Shown here piece by piece: positions 1 to 7,341 of a stretch of DNA of 7,939 bases. The DNA is from an uncultured Novosphingobium sp. (GTDB lineage: Bacteria; Pseudomonadota; Alphaproteobacteria; Sphingomonadales; Sphingomonadaceae), in the NCBI GenBank assembly GCA_937860195.1, contig CALMBN010000081.1, positions 1-7,939 on the forward strand. The letters are read 5' to 3'. Both the position numbers and the translations under genes were made by a program. Each line of letters opens with the position of its first letter. Position 1 is the first letter of the stretch. Under the pieces are notes generated by a model. That model made no database searches. It was not told where the DNA came from and worked only from the letters and a program-made list of their open reading frames with translations.

Positions 1-8
1 AGAAAAGG

Positions 9-40
9 ACAGTGCTTCGACAAGCTCAGCATAGACGGAT
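9..40. repeat. Sphingomonad-type intergenic palindromic repeat (partial copy), possible weak terminator of the leftward operon
   Basis: The core GCTTCGACAAGCTCAGCA (14-31) matches, from memory, an element scattered between genes in many Sphingomonadales genomes, usually followed by CGAACGG; here it continues TAGACGGA, so this copy looks diverged or partial. It contains the small inverted repeat GCTT-cgac-AAGC (14-25) and an alternative outer pairing TGCT (13-16) with AGCA (28-31). Read on the minus strand, downstream of the kinase stop, the hairpin is followed by CTGTCCTTTTCT, so it could act as a weak terminator; the stem is too short to be confident. The remaining bases up to the kinase stop codon show nothing else. 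Confidence 0.5.
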
Positions 41-67
41 ATTGGGTCAGATTAGACGCACTCCGCT

Positions 68-964
68 CTAGGGATACTCTTCATCGCGAGGCGGGATCGC
101 CCCATTGCGCATCACGCACCAGCCAGCCAGCCGATGTCCATCTGCTGCTGCTTTGGCTGCGCTTGATCCGTTCATTCGCGCGGCCAGGTAACCGCCGTTG
201 AAAGCGTCACCTGCGCCGCTCGTGTCGACCGGACTGAGAACCTCCGGCGGCGGCAGGATCGCACCACTTGGAAGCTGGCAGCCGTCAGCCCCCAGTTTGA
301 CAACTGTTTCAGTGCAGCCAAGTCCGCTCCAGTGGCGCGAAACAGCCTCTGCATCCGTTTCGCCTGAAAGCAGTGTTTCATCCTCAAATGTTGGCAGGCC
401 GATGTCCGCAACTGCAATCGCCGCATCACGAGTTTGGCGGGCTTCTTCAGGACTATTCCACAGGCGAGGGCGGTAGTTGCCGTCAAACGCCACAATACCG
501 CCTCGGGCGCGGACCCTTTGGCACAGCGCGAACAGTGCCTCACGGGCGGGTTGCGGCAATATCGCCAGTGTTATGAGCGAAAATGCCAGAAGATCGGCGA
601 GCTCGGCTACTGACAACGCGGCGCTGATGCCGCGCAGTTCGAACAGCGCGCGTGCAGCACTCGACTCGCGCCAATAGGAAAAGCTGCGCTCACCGGTTGC
701 ATCGTTGGAAATGGCATAAAGCCCAGTGCTGCGCGTCGGGTGTTCGAGCACCAGTGCTGTGTCGAGGCCTTCTGCGGCCCACTTTGTCTTCAGTTCGACG
801 CTGAGCGGATCGCAGCCGAGCGCCGTCATGTAGGCCACATCATGTCCATGCCGTGCCAGGTGGATCGCAGTATTGAGGGTATCGCCGCCATAGCCCAGCT
901 GGCAGTCCTCTCCCCGGCGGGAGAGTTCCAGCATACCTTCGCCGATCAGGACAATCCGCGCCAA
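68..964 (-). CDS. kdgK: 2-keto-3-deoxygluconate kinase (PfkB/ribokinase family)
   Basis: This 298-residue cytoplasmic protein probably phosphorylates 2-keto-3-deoxygluconate to KDPG with ATP, feeding the Entner-Doudoroff aldolase step. It opens with the PfkB beta-strand IVLIGEGMLEL and has the substrate-side motif GGDTLNTAIHLAR (residues 26-38). The segment GERSFSYWRESSAAR (91-105) closely resembles KDG kinases and favours KDG over other sugars. The C-terminal PfkB signature is DTSGAGDAFNGGYLAA (247-262), with the anion-hole GAGD and catalytic Asp253. The length is normal for KdgK. The start is a TTG at 964, five bases after the GH79 stop; the first in-frame ATG (residue 11) would remove the first conserved strand, so I prefer TTG despite a weak Shine-Dalgarno. 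It is the last gene of the operon and takes the product of the mannonate dehydratase encoded by the first gene. Family is certain; substrate rests on motifs plus context. Confidence 0.87.
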   Translation of the reverse strand: MARIVLIGEGMLELSRRGEDCQLGYGGDTLNTAIHLARHGHDVAYMTALGCDPLSVELKTKWAAEGLDTALVLEHPTRSTGLYAISNDATGERSFSYWRESSAARALFELRGISAALSVAELADLLAFSLITLAILPQPAREALFALCQRVRARGGIVAFDGNYRPRLWNSPEEARQTRDAAIAVADIGLPTFEDETLLSGETDAEAVSRHWSGLGCTETVVKLGADGCQLPSGAILPPPEVLSPVDTSGAGDAFNGGYLAARMNGSSAAKAAADGHRLAGWCVMRNGAIPPRDEEYP

Positions 965-969
965 GTGGC

Positions 970-2490
970 TTACCGGCAGGCCGGGTTGTTGGCGTTAGGC
1001 ACCGCATAGAACGCCACTGACTGGCCGGGCACGGTTACCTTCCCGGCGACGGCGATGCCGCCCAGTCCAGTCAGCTGACCAGTTGCATCAAGGCCGGGCG
1101 ATCTGCCGTTGATCTGCACGGTGCGGGTGTCAACCGGCTGCCCGGTCATTGTCCAGGCCAGCCCGGGGCCGCCAAGGCCCAGCCGCTGCGAAGCCTCGCC
1201 GGTGTTGAGCGCCATCACTGCAACGCCGCCAGGCTTGCCGGCCAGACAATGGGCATAGAGCCGTAGCGCGGGAGAGGGTGAGCGGGGTGAAGCGAGCACG
1301 GTCGTACCCATGTTGCGGCGCCACAACACCGCCGCCCAGTAGTTGGGGCGAGGGGTAAGAGTGTCGCGGTCGATCAGGGCATAGTCCGATGCTGCAAGGG
1401 TGTTGTGCATCACCACCTGAAGGCCTTTTTGGGCCAGCGCAGCGTTCTGGTTGAGGTAGCGGAAGGTATCGAGGAAGGTCGAGGCCCACGGACTGCCGCC
1501 GCAGGCGGCCTGCGCGGTTTCGGTGTTCCAGATCGGCTTGCCCGGCTCATACTTGTCGCGCAGCGCGGCGTAATACTTGAAGTCGCGCACCGTCAGGTCG
1601 AGCCATTCCGCGCCGAGCGCATGGCCCTTGGTCGCGGTTCCAATCCCCAGGCCCAGGCAGCGCTGCGAGACTGAGCCGTAGAAGTGATAGGACACAGCAT
1701 CGACGCTGTCAGGATTGGCCTTCATCATGTCTTCAGTGCTGACATGCGACCCGAATTGCGCACCGGCCGGCAAGTTGTGTAGCAGCCCGGCTTCACCCAC
1801 TCCGCCGGGGCCAACGATCTTCATGTCAGGCGCGTTCTTGCGCGCCCAGTCCCGAAAGATCCGGAATTCCGAGCCATAATTTGCGGCCGTGTAACTGTTG
1901 GGCATTTCCGGAGCGGCGCTGGGCATGTTGGCTTCGTTGAAGAATTCGGCCGCATAGAGGCTTCCGCCAGCGTCACGGGTAAGGTCGAGCAAGCGCTGTG
2001 CCTGGCCCGTTGTCCAGATCCCGTCGGATCCGCGGGTGCCGTTGCTGACTGCAAAGCTGGTAACGATCGGAGCATCAACGGCCTTCGAGAAAGCAACGAC
2101 GCGCCTCCACTGGTCGCGCGTCAAAACCTGGACAAAGCCCGCAGGCGGCGCGCTCAGGTGTTCGCCTTCGGCCTCGAGGTAAGTATTGTTGGCCCAGGTG
2201 CCACTGACCCTGAGCAGGCTGGGGCCAAGTCCTTTGGCCAGCGCGATCAATTTGGGATCGGTCAGATCGATCGGTGGGCGCTGGCGATAGCGTTCGTTTG
2301 CCGGGCCGCCGTAGGGTGCCCAGAACCGGCCCCCAGTCACCTCGACCATTTCGACGTTATAGCCTTGATAACGCGCGTCTACAGTCGCAATGCGGCTGAG
2401 TTTGCCGAGTTGCAGCGATGGGGAGGGAGAGTTGATTGCGCCGCCGAGCGCGATCACTGCGGTCGCCGCGAGCAAGGTTTTTCTGATCAT
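970..2490 (-). CDS. Secreted glycoside hydrolase family 79 (heparanase-like beta-glucuronidase)
   Basis: This 506-residue protein has a Sec signal (MIRK, then hydrophobic residues to about 18), so it is exported to the periplasm or beyond. The mature part begins with the GH79-like YNVEMVEVTGGRFWAPY (44-60), followed by a TIM barrel. The probable acid/base is Glu186 in FFNEAN, and the probable nucleophile is Glu324 in WNTETAQAACGG, aligning with the ETSSAYGGG segment of heparanase. The stretch QVVMHNTLAASDYALIDRDT (358-377), then PRPNYWAAVLWRR (380-392), also follows heparanase closely. Residues from about 400 on form the expected beta-sandwich. GH79 enzymes are retaining beta-glucuronidases, including ones acting on 4-O-methyl-glucuronate in arabinogalactan proteins. 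The ATG at 2490 is preceded by GGAGAG (2499-2494), six bases from the best core match. A 65-nt gap separates it from the upstream GH2 gene, with no convincing promoter or terminator. The exact glycan substrate cannot be read from sequence. Confidence 0.88.
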   Translation of the reverse strand: MIRKTLLAATAVIALGGAINSPSPSLQLGKLSRIATVDARYQGYNVEMVEVTGGRFWAPYGGPANERYRQRPPIDLTDPKLIALAKGLGPSLLRVSGTWANNTYLEAEGEHLSAPPAGFVQVLTRDQWRRVVAFSKAVDAPIVTSFAVSNGTRGSDGIWTTGQAQRLLDLTRDAGGSLYAAEFFNEANMPSAAPEMPNSYTAANYGSEFRIFRDWARKNAPDMKIVGPGGVGEAGLLHNLPAGAQFGSHVSTEDMMKANPDSVDAVSYHFYGSVSQRCLGLGIGTATKGHALGAEWLDLTVRDFKYYAALRDKYEPGKPIWNTETAQAACGGSPWASTFLDTFRYLNQNAALAQKGLQVVMHNTLAASDYALIDRDTLTPRPNYWAAVLWRRNMGTTVLASPRSPSPALRLYAHCLAGKPGGVAVMALNTGEASQRLGLGGPGLAWTMTGQPVDTRTVQINGRSPGLDATGQLTGLGGIAVAGKVTVPGQSVAFYAVPNANNPACR

Positions 2491-2555
2491 CTTCTCTCCA
2501 ATTCCTGGTTGTGCCGCCTCCTCGCCAGTTCCGCTGGAAGCTGTTGTTACAAAGT

Positions 2556-5273
2556 CTATTTCCTCGGGCGCCTTGCCGGAGATACTTCAACAGTCGAGAC
2601 AAGGGCCTTGCCGCGAACTGGTGCAAAATCGAGGGTCAGACCATCGGACTTGATTGTCACTTCAAAGCTGCGAGTCACAGCACTGAACGGCCCTGCAGAT
2701 TCACTGGCGACATCGACCGCCTTGAGCCTGGTCACCCCGCCGGCCCGGACATCGAACACCCGCTCTCCCGGTTTGGCCGAAGGTTCCACAAAGGACAGCG
2801 TTACGACATAACGGCCTGGCTTGAGCGGGAGCCGATAGCTGAAGGTACCCTCGCGAAAGCTGGCTAGCTCCGTCCGGCGTGCGGCTGGCGCGATAGGAGC
2901 GAGCACCGGGGGTTTGCCGCGCCCGCCACGTTTGTCTGTGGAGCCTGCTTCACCGCCAATGAAGAAATTGTCCGAACCGAACCCGGCCGAAGCAACAAGC
3001 GCGCCGCTGTCAATCCGGAAGGTGTTGCTCCGGGCGGGATCGAGGTTCCATTGCACGTCATCGTTTACCGCACCGGCACCGGGAAATTGCGCAGAAGCAG
3101 CCAAATGGTTTGCACCACTGTCCAGGGCGACGTTCTGCCAAATGCAAATGCGATTTGGGCAATCATTGCGCAGGCCAAGACTGCGGCCATTGAGGCGTAA
3201 TTCGGTGTTGGCCGCGTTGCTGTATACCCGCACGTCTACTGCGGGGTAAGCCCGGTTGACATAACGCCGACCGGTGATGTGGACTGTCGGCTGATCAGAC
3301 CATTGCGCGCGGTAATAGTAGAACGCGTCTTTCCGGATTTGCCCATCGTAGGAAACCAGGCCCTTGGTGTTGATATCGGCGGTGTCGCCTTCGCGGCGAA
3401 ACGAGGTGGCGAAATCGAACGAATTCCACAGCCACGATCCCCAGAGCTGCTGCTTCGAAGCGATGATTGGCCACGACTGTTCGTGCAACCAGGACTGATA
3501 TTCCTCGGGTTGATCGCGTCCGCCGGGGTCGACCGGTCCACCCAATGGATTATCGGTATGAATCGAAAACGCACCGCCTGCTCCGTATTCGGTCAGGCTT
3601 TGCGGCTGGCCTGGACGCCGGGCAAACAGCTCGTCCAGATGTGGACCAAGTTCTTCTACCTTGCCATAGTACCATGCGAAGTAACGATTGGCGCCTGACA
3701 CCGGCACGACATCGGCCACGATGGGAATGTCGCTCGCTTCGCCACGCTCACAACAGGTCGCCAAGGTGGCCGGGCGCGAGGGGTCTTCCTTCGCAACAAG
3801 CTGGGCAAGTTCAGCAAGGAAGGGCGATGGATCCGAAGGTTTGGCAACGGGCTTGCCAAGGAAGTCCGGACGGCCCGCACCGAAATCAACCTCGTTGGCA
3901 ATGCCCCAGACAGCAACCGAGGGATGGTTGTAGTTCTGCCTGATGAGCTCCTGAAGCTGCAATGTGGCCTGGGCCTTGATTTCAGCTGGAGCCGGGGGCT
4001 GGGCCGGATCAAGCGTCCACGCCGTCACCAGCGAGATTTCATCCCACAGGATAAGTCCATAACGATCAGCCAGGTCATGGATGGGCTGGCCGTGCTGATA
4101 GTGCGTCAGCCGGATCGAGTTTGCGCCCATGTCGCGGATCGTCGCGACGCGGTCCTCCACTTGCTGCGGCGACATTGCCCAGCCGCTGTCCATCGCGTCC
4201 TGGTGCAGGCCCACACCGTGGACCGCAATGTGCTGCCCGTTGAGGAACAGCCCCTGTGCGGGATCGATCCGGAACTGGCGGATGCCGAAATTCTGGTTCG
4301 TCCGGTCAAGCACCGCACCGCGGGTATCGCGCAGCTCGCTTTGCAGCGTGTAGAGGTAGGGATCCGAGGTCCCTTGCCACAGGTGCGGCTGGGACACGGT
4401 CAGGGTTTGGGTTGTTTCCAGCCGATCGCCTCTTCCAATTTTGACCGGCTGTGTGGCTTCCGCCGCGATTCTCCCATCGGCGGCGATCAGGCGGGTCGTC
4501 AGCATTCCGTCCATCGGCTTTTCGCCTTGATGGGACAACCGGCTGAGGACCGAAAGCCTTGCCTCTCCGTCTGTGATCGCCTCGGTCCGCCCATAGACTC
4601 CAGGACCACCGAAATCGTCCATCGCGAAATGGGATTCGGCGGTTTCGATCAGCCGAACCGGGCGGTAGAGTCCGCCCTGAACCACAAAATCGCCGAGCAG
4701 AGGCAGCGTATCGGCAGTGGTATTGCCAATCGCAGGCTGGCTGTTGTCGACCCGCACGGCAAGCAGATTTGCGCCTGCTTTCAGGGCATCGGTCGCATCG
4801 AGCCGAAAGCGCGCGAAGCTGCCGCGGTGCGACCCGAGCAGCTTGCCGTTCAGCCAGACCTGTGCGGTCCGGCTGGCAGCATCGAATTCCAGCCAGATCC
4901 GGCGGCCTTTGGCGGGTGCCGCAGCGTTGAATGTCCGTCGATACCATGCCGGACCCATGTATTTGTCGATTGTCCGGCCAGCCATGCCAGGGACCCCGGC
5001 GGCAGCTTCGTAGATACCGATCCGGTTCCAGCTATGCGGAACCGAAACGGTTTCCCAGTCGCTGTCATCAAGCGCAGTTTCCGCCGCTTCGGCATCACCT
5101 TTGCGAAATTTCCAGCCGCTGGAGAGGTTGAGGACTGCGCGTGGTTCACTGGCCTTTTGCTCGGATTGGGACGGAGCTGCGCCAACAGGGCCGGAAAGCA
5201 CGCCAGACAAAGGCGGGGCGATCGCGATTGTCAGAACCCCGAGAGAAACCGCGATTTTGCGAACAGACCTCAT
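2556..5273 (-). CDS. Secreted GH2 exo-glycosidase (beta-galactosidase/beta-glucuronidase type) with C-terminal malectin-like domain
   Basis: This 905-residue protein starts with a Sec signal (MRSVRK plus a hydrophobic stretch to about residue 30, likely cut near VGAA, 30-33). Domains in order are: sugar-binding jelly roll (about 45-210, with VSVPHSWN and WYRRTF), Ig-like domain (about 215-330), TIM barrel (about 335-655), DUF4982-like Ig domain (about 675-735), and a malectin-like domain (about 750-900, with FVEPSAKPGERVFDV). The predicted acid/base is Glu461 in WGIANE and the nucleophile Glu562 in LTEYGAGG. The barrel segment GVGLHQDAMDSGWAMS resembles GH2 beta-galactosidases; an N-x-K triplet (Asn635/Lys637) occurs as in glucuronidases, but NDKG-type beta-galactosidases have it too, so it does not decide substrate. 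The frame stays open upstream to 5627, but the ATG at 5273 is chosen because it gives a clean signal peptide and sits one base after the ManD stop (TAG-G-ATG), suggesting translational coupling. The pairing with GH79 suggests sequential trimming of one glycan. Confidence 0.88.
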   Translation of the reverse strand: MRSVRKIAVSLGVLTIAIAPPLSGVLSGPVGAAPSQSEQKASEPRAVLNLSSGWKFRKGDAEAAETALDDSDWETVSVPHSWNRIGIYEAAAGVPGMAGRTIDKYMGPAWYRRTFNAAAPAKGRRIWLEFDAASRTAQVWLNGKLLGSHRGSFARFRLDATDALKAGANLLAVRVDNSQPAIGNTTADTLPLLGDFVVQGGLYRPVRLIETAESHFAMDDFGGPGVYGRTEAITDGEARLSVLSRLSHQGEKPMDGMLTTRLIAADGRIAAEATQPVKIGRGDRLETTQTLTVSQPHLWQGTSDPYLYTLQSELRDTRGAVLDRTNQNFGIRQFRIDPAQGLFLNGQHIAVHGVGLHQDAMDSGWAMSPQQVEDRVATIRDMGANSIRLTHYQHGQPIHDLADRYGLILWDEISLVTAWTLDPAQPPAPAEIKAQATLQLQELIRQNYNHPSVAVWGIANEVDFGAGRPDFLGKPVAKPSDPSPFLAELAQLVAKEDPSRPATLATCCERGEASDIPIVADVVPVSGANRYFAWYYGKVEELGPHLDELFARRPGQPQSLTEYGAGGAFSIHTDNPLGGPVDPGGRDQPEEYQSWLHEQSWPIIASKQQLWGSWLWNSFDFATSFRREGDTADINTKGLVSYDGQIRKDAFYYYRAQWSDQPTVHITGRRYVNRAYPAVDVRVYSNAANTELRLNGRSLGLRNDCPNRICIWQNVALDSGANHLAASAQFPGAGAVNDDVQWNLDPARSNTFRIDSGALVASAGFGSDNFFIGGEAGSTDKRGGRGKPPVLAPIAPAARRTELASFREGTFSYRLPLKPGRYVVTLSFVEPSAKPGERVFDVRAGGVTRLKAVDVASESAGPFSAVTRSFEVTIKSDGLTLDFAPVRGKALVSTVEVSPARRPRK

Positions 5274-5274
5274 C

Positions 5275-6483
5275 CTACCAGTTCCACATCGTGCCGTCTT
5301 CCAGCCGGGCGACCGGGAGATAGGCTGGTTTGTACGGATATTTGGCGGCCAGTCGCTCATCGATATCGACCCCGTGGCCCGGAGTTTCACCGCAAAACAG
5401 CTCGCCCTTGGCGAAATGATAGTCGTGCGGGAAGACCGCGTCGGTCTCTTCGCTGTGCCGCATGTATTCCTGGATTCCGAAGTTCGGGACCCAGGTGTCA
5501 AAGTGCAGCGCGCAACCCATGGTAACTGGCGAGAGATCGGTCGCCCCGTGACAGCCAGTGCGGACTTGATAAAGGCTGGCCAGATCGGCGATCCGGCGCA
5601 GGTGGGTGATCCCACCAGCACCGACAACCGTGGCGCGGATGTAGTCGATCAGCTGGTTCTGGATCAGGTCTTTGCAATCCCAGATCGTATTGAAGATCTC
5701 GCCCACCGCAAGCGGGGTGACGGTATGCTGGCGGACCAGCTTGAACGCCTCCTGGTTTTCCGCCGGGGTGCAGTCCTCCAGCCAGAACAGCTGGTAGGGC
5801 TCGAGCATTTTGCCGAGGTTCGCCGCTTCCTGCGGCGTGTAGCGGTGGTGCCCATCGTGCAGCAGGTGCTGGTCAAAGCCGTAGGTCTTGCGCAGTTCCT
5901 CAAACAGCTTGGGAACATAGTTCAGCGCCTTGCGGGTGTCCCAGCCGGTCACCGAAGGGAGGCTGGCATCAGCCGGCTCGTAATAGAGCTTGCCGCGCCC
6001 GACGCCGTAAGCATCCTTTACTCCCGGCACGCCCGTTTGCGCACGGATCGCCTTGTAGCCCAGGTCGATATAATGACCGACAGCCTCGACAGTTTCTGCG
6101 ATATCACTGCCGTTGGCGTGGCCATAGACCATGATCCCGTCGCGGCTGCGCCCGCCCAGAAGGTCATAAAGTGGCATCCCGGCCATCTTGGCCTTGATAT
6201 CCCAAAGCGCCATGTCGACCGCGGCAATCGCGCGCATGGTCACCGGGCCGCGCCGCCAGTAGGCTCCCCTGTAGAGGTACTGCCAGATGTCCTCGATCCG
6301 GCGCGGATCCATCCCGATCAAGCAGGGAATTACGTAATCTTCAAGATATGAAACGACCGACAACTCGCGCCCGTTCAGGGTCGCATCCCCGATGCCATAG
6401 ACCCCCTGGTCGGTTTCGATCTTCAGCGTAACGAAATTGCGCCCCGGGCAGGTGACAATGACCTTGGCGGACTGGATCTTCAT
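5275..6483 (-). CDS. manD: D-mannonate dehydratase, enolase superfamily (ManD)
   Basis: This cytosolic enzyme converts D-mannonate to 2-keto-3-deoxygluconate. At 402 residues it has the length of the characterised N. aromaticivorans ManD, and I recall near-identical sequence through most of the chain. The N-terminal capping domain holds GRNFVTLKI and [19 protein letters not shown]; the barrel carries Mg2+ ligands Asp210 (LLHDGHHR), Glu236 (FWLED) and Glu262 (VGEIF). Catalytic residues known from that enzyme are at the same numbers: Arg147, Tyr159, His212 and His312 ([12 protein letters not shown]). The C-terminus is the typical [14 protein letters not shown]. An in-frame ATG at 6609 would add 42 residues that run back into the regulator's start; I reject it because the ATG at 6483 gives exactly the family N-terminus ([17 protein letters not shown]) and has AGGGA five bases upstream. 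It is first in the leftward operon and is probably controlled by the adjacent GntR protein. Confidence 0.96.
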   Translation of the reverse strand: MKIQSAKVIVTCPGRNFVTLKIETDQGVYGIGDATLNGRELSVVSYLEDYVIPCLIGMDPRRIEDIWQYLYRGAYWRRGPVTMRAIAAVDMALWDIKAKMAGMPLYDLLGGRSRDGIMVYGHANGSDIAETVEAVGHYIDLGYKAIRAQTGVPGVKDAYGVGRGKLYYEPADASLPSVTGWDTRKALNYVPKLFEELRKTYGFDQHLLHDGHHRYTPQEAANLGKMLEPYQLFWLEDCTPAENQEAFKLVRQHTVTPLAVGEIFNTIWDCKDLIQNQLIDYIRATVVGAGGITHLRRIADLASLYQVRTGCHGATDLSPVTMGCALHFDTWVPNFGIQEYMRHSEETDAVFPHDYHFAKGELFCGETPGHGVDIDERLAAKYPYKPAYLPVARLEDGTMWNW

Positions 6484-6525
6484 GTGATTCCCTATGCCAT
6501 TGTGAAATGCATGTGTTATTGCGAA

Positions 6526-6553
6526 CTTGACCAGATCAGTCTGGCCTGTCAAG
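6526..6553. promoter_or_regulatory. Nested inverted repeats with overlapping candidate -35 hexamers for both divergent genes
   Basis: The outer arms CTTGAC (6526-6531) and GTCAAG (6548-6553) enclose a second dyad, CCAGA-TCAG-TCTGG (6531-6544). On the minus strand the sequence TTGACA (6552-6547) is a perfect -35 hexamer facing manD; on the plus strand TTGACC (6527-6532) is a 5/6 match facing the regulator gene. With 17-base spacing both -10 hexamers are poor (CAAGTT and CAAGCT), so promoter use is uncertain. If both are used, the two promoters lie almost on top of each other and the CCAGA dyad sits in the spacer of each, a usual place for a repressor to bind. Confidence 0.4.
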
Positions 6554-6557
6554 CTAA

Positions 6558-6570
6558 TTGGTAAGACCAA
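6558..6570. promoter_or_regulatory. GntR/UxuR-type operator palindrome TTGGT-AAG-ACCAA
   Basis: TTGGTAAGACCAA is a perfect 5+5 inverted repeat with a 3-base centre. The TGGT-n-ACCA pattern is the known recognition core of FadR-subfamily GntR regulators, and the E. coli UxuR/ExuR sites (core TTGGTATACCAA) are nearly the same half-sites. It ends just before the Shine-Dalgarno AAGGA (6572-6576) of the regulator gene and lies 75 bases upstream of the manD start, so one bound regulator could repress its own gene directly and affect the leftward operon. The inducer is not visible; fructuronate, mannonate or glucuronate are candidates by analogy. Confidence 0.72.
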
Positions 6571-6582
6571 AAAGGATTCGAG

Positions 6583-7341
6583 ATGAGCGACGTTCCCGCG
6601 AAGACCCAAGACCGGCTTTATCAGGATCTTGCGCGCAACTTGCTCGAGGAACTGGCTTCGGGCCGATATCCGGTTGGCGCGCGACTCCCGGCAGAGCGCG
6701 AATTGGCGATCAGCTATGCCGTCAGTCGCCCGACTGTGCGCGAAGCAATCATCGCATTGGAAGTGCAGGGCCTGGTCGAGGTCAAGGTCGGCTCCGGCGC
6801 TTACGTCCGCCGTTTGCCCGGCAAGGGAGATTTGCCCGGGTTCAATATTACCGCGTTTGAATTGACCGAGGCCCGGCTGTTGTTCGAGGGTGAGGCTGCG
6901 GCGCTTGCAGCGACCCAGGCGACCGACGAAGAACTGGCCCAGATTGAAGGGCTGGTCGATGCTATCGCCCGCGAGAATCTACAGGCCGATGGTGCCGAAC
7001 GTTCGGACCGCGAATTTCACCTCACGATTGCCAGAGCCACCCGCAACACCGCCATATTTGATGCGATCGAGCACCTTTGGGACCTGCGCTCGACCTCACC
7101 GGAGGCAGCGCTGCTCCACGAAAAGGCGCGGACCGCAAATATCAAGCCGGTGGTCGATGAACATCGCGCTGTGCTGACTGCTTTACGCGCCCGCGATCCC
7201 AATGCAGCGCGCGCGGCAATGCGTGCGCACCTAGCTCAAGTTATCGATAGCTTGCTGTTCGCCACTGAAGAGCGGGCGATCGAAGATGCGCGGCGCACTG
7301 CCCGGGCAAAGCGTGCGCGCTATACTCAGGCCACGTCATGA
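6583..7341 (+). CDS. GntR-family transcriptional regulator, FadR subfamily (FCD domain), likely uronate-responsive repressor
   Basis: This 252-residue protein has an N-terminal winged helix-turn-helix (about 10-77): [14 protein letters not shown], then [21 protein letters not shown] (48-68), then the wing GSGAYVRR. The C-terminal all-helical FCD domain (about 93-230) holds the putative metal/effector site Asp142 and His146 (DREFH), His194 (VVDEHRAV) and His216 (MRAHL), all present. The family binds TGGT-n-ACCA palindromes, and such a site lies just upstream. Start ATG 6583 has AAGGA six bases before it. Divergent orientation to manD and homologue type (UxuR/ExuR-like) suggest it represses the uronate operon until an intermediate such as mannonate or fructuronate binds. 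The end overlaps the next frame by four bases (ATGA). I do not assign uxuR or exuR because sphingomonad FCD regulators cannot be told apart by eye. Confidence 0.9.
   Translation: MSDVPAKTQDRLYQDLARNLLEELASGRYPVGARLPAERELAISYAVSRPTVREAIIALEVQGLVEVKVGSGAYVRRLPGKGDLPGFNITAFELTEARLLFEGEAAALAATQATDEELAQIEGLVDAIARENLQADGAERSDREFHLTIARATRNTAIFDAIEHLWDLRSTSPEAALLHEKARTANIKPVVDEHRAVLTALRARDPNAARAAMRAHLAQVIDSLLFATEERAIEDARRTARAKRARYTQATS

Noticed and set aside
2491..2555. Possible internal promoter or terminator in the GH2-GH79 gap
   Set aside because: Only a 4-bp hairpin (CCAG-cggaa-CTGG) is visible, with no U-run and no convincing -35/-10 pair; the gap mainly supplies the GH79 ribosome-binding site.
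2158..2811. 217-codon plus-strand frame spanning the GH79-GH2 gap
   Set aside because: It overlaps two real minus-strand genes, has no good ribosome-binding site and no recognisable domain.
3924..5525. 533-codon open frame on the plus strand opposite the GH2 gene
   Set aside because: It is exactly antisense to well-supported GH2 catalytic and sugar-binding domains, its translation has no recognisable domain, and it crosses the ManD-GH2 junction. Long antisense frames are expected in GC-rich coding DNA.
5274..5627. N-terminal extension of the GH2 frame to 5627
   Set aside because: The extra 118 residues are the out-of-frame shadow of manD and would bury the signal peptide; the ATG at 5273 starts a clean Sec signal.
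5101..6351. 416-codon open frame on the plus strand opposite manD
   Set aside because: It is a mirror of the highly conserved ManD coding sequence; the translation shows no family motif.
6484..6609. N-terminal extension of ManD to an ATG at 6609
   Set aside because: It would run through the divergent promoter and operator and into the regulator's start, and would add 42 residues absent from the characterised 402-residue homologue; the ATG at 6483 has a good Shine-Dalgarno.
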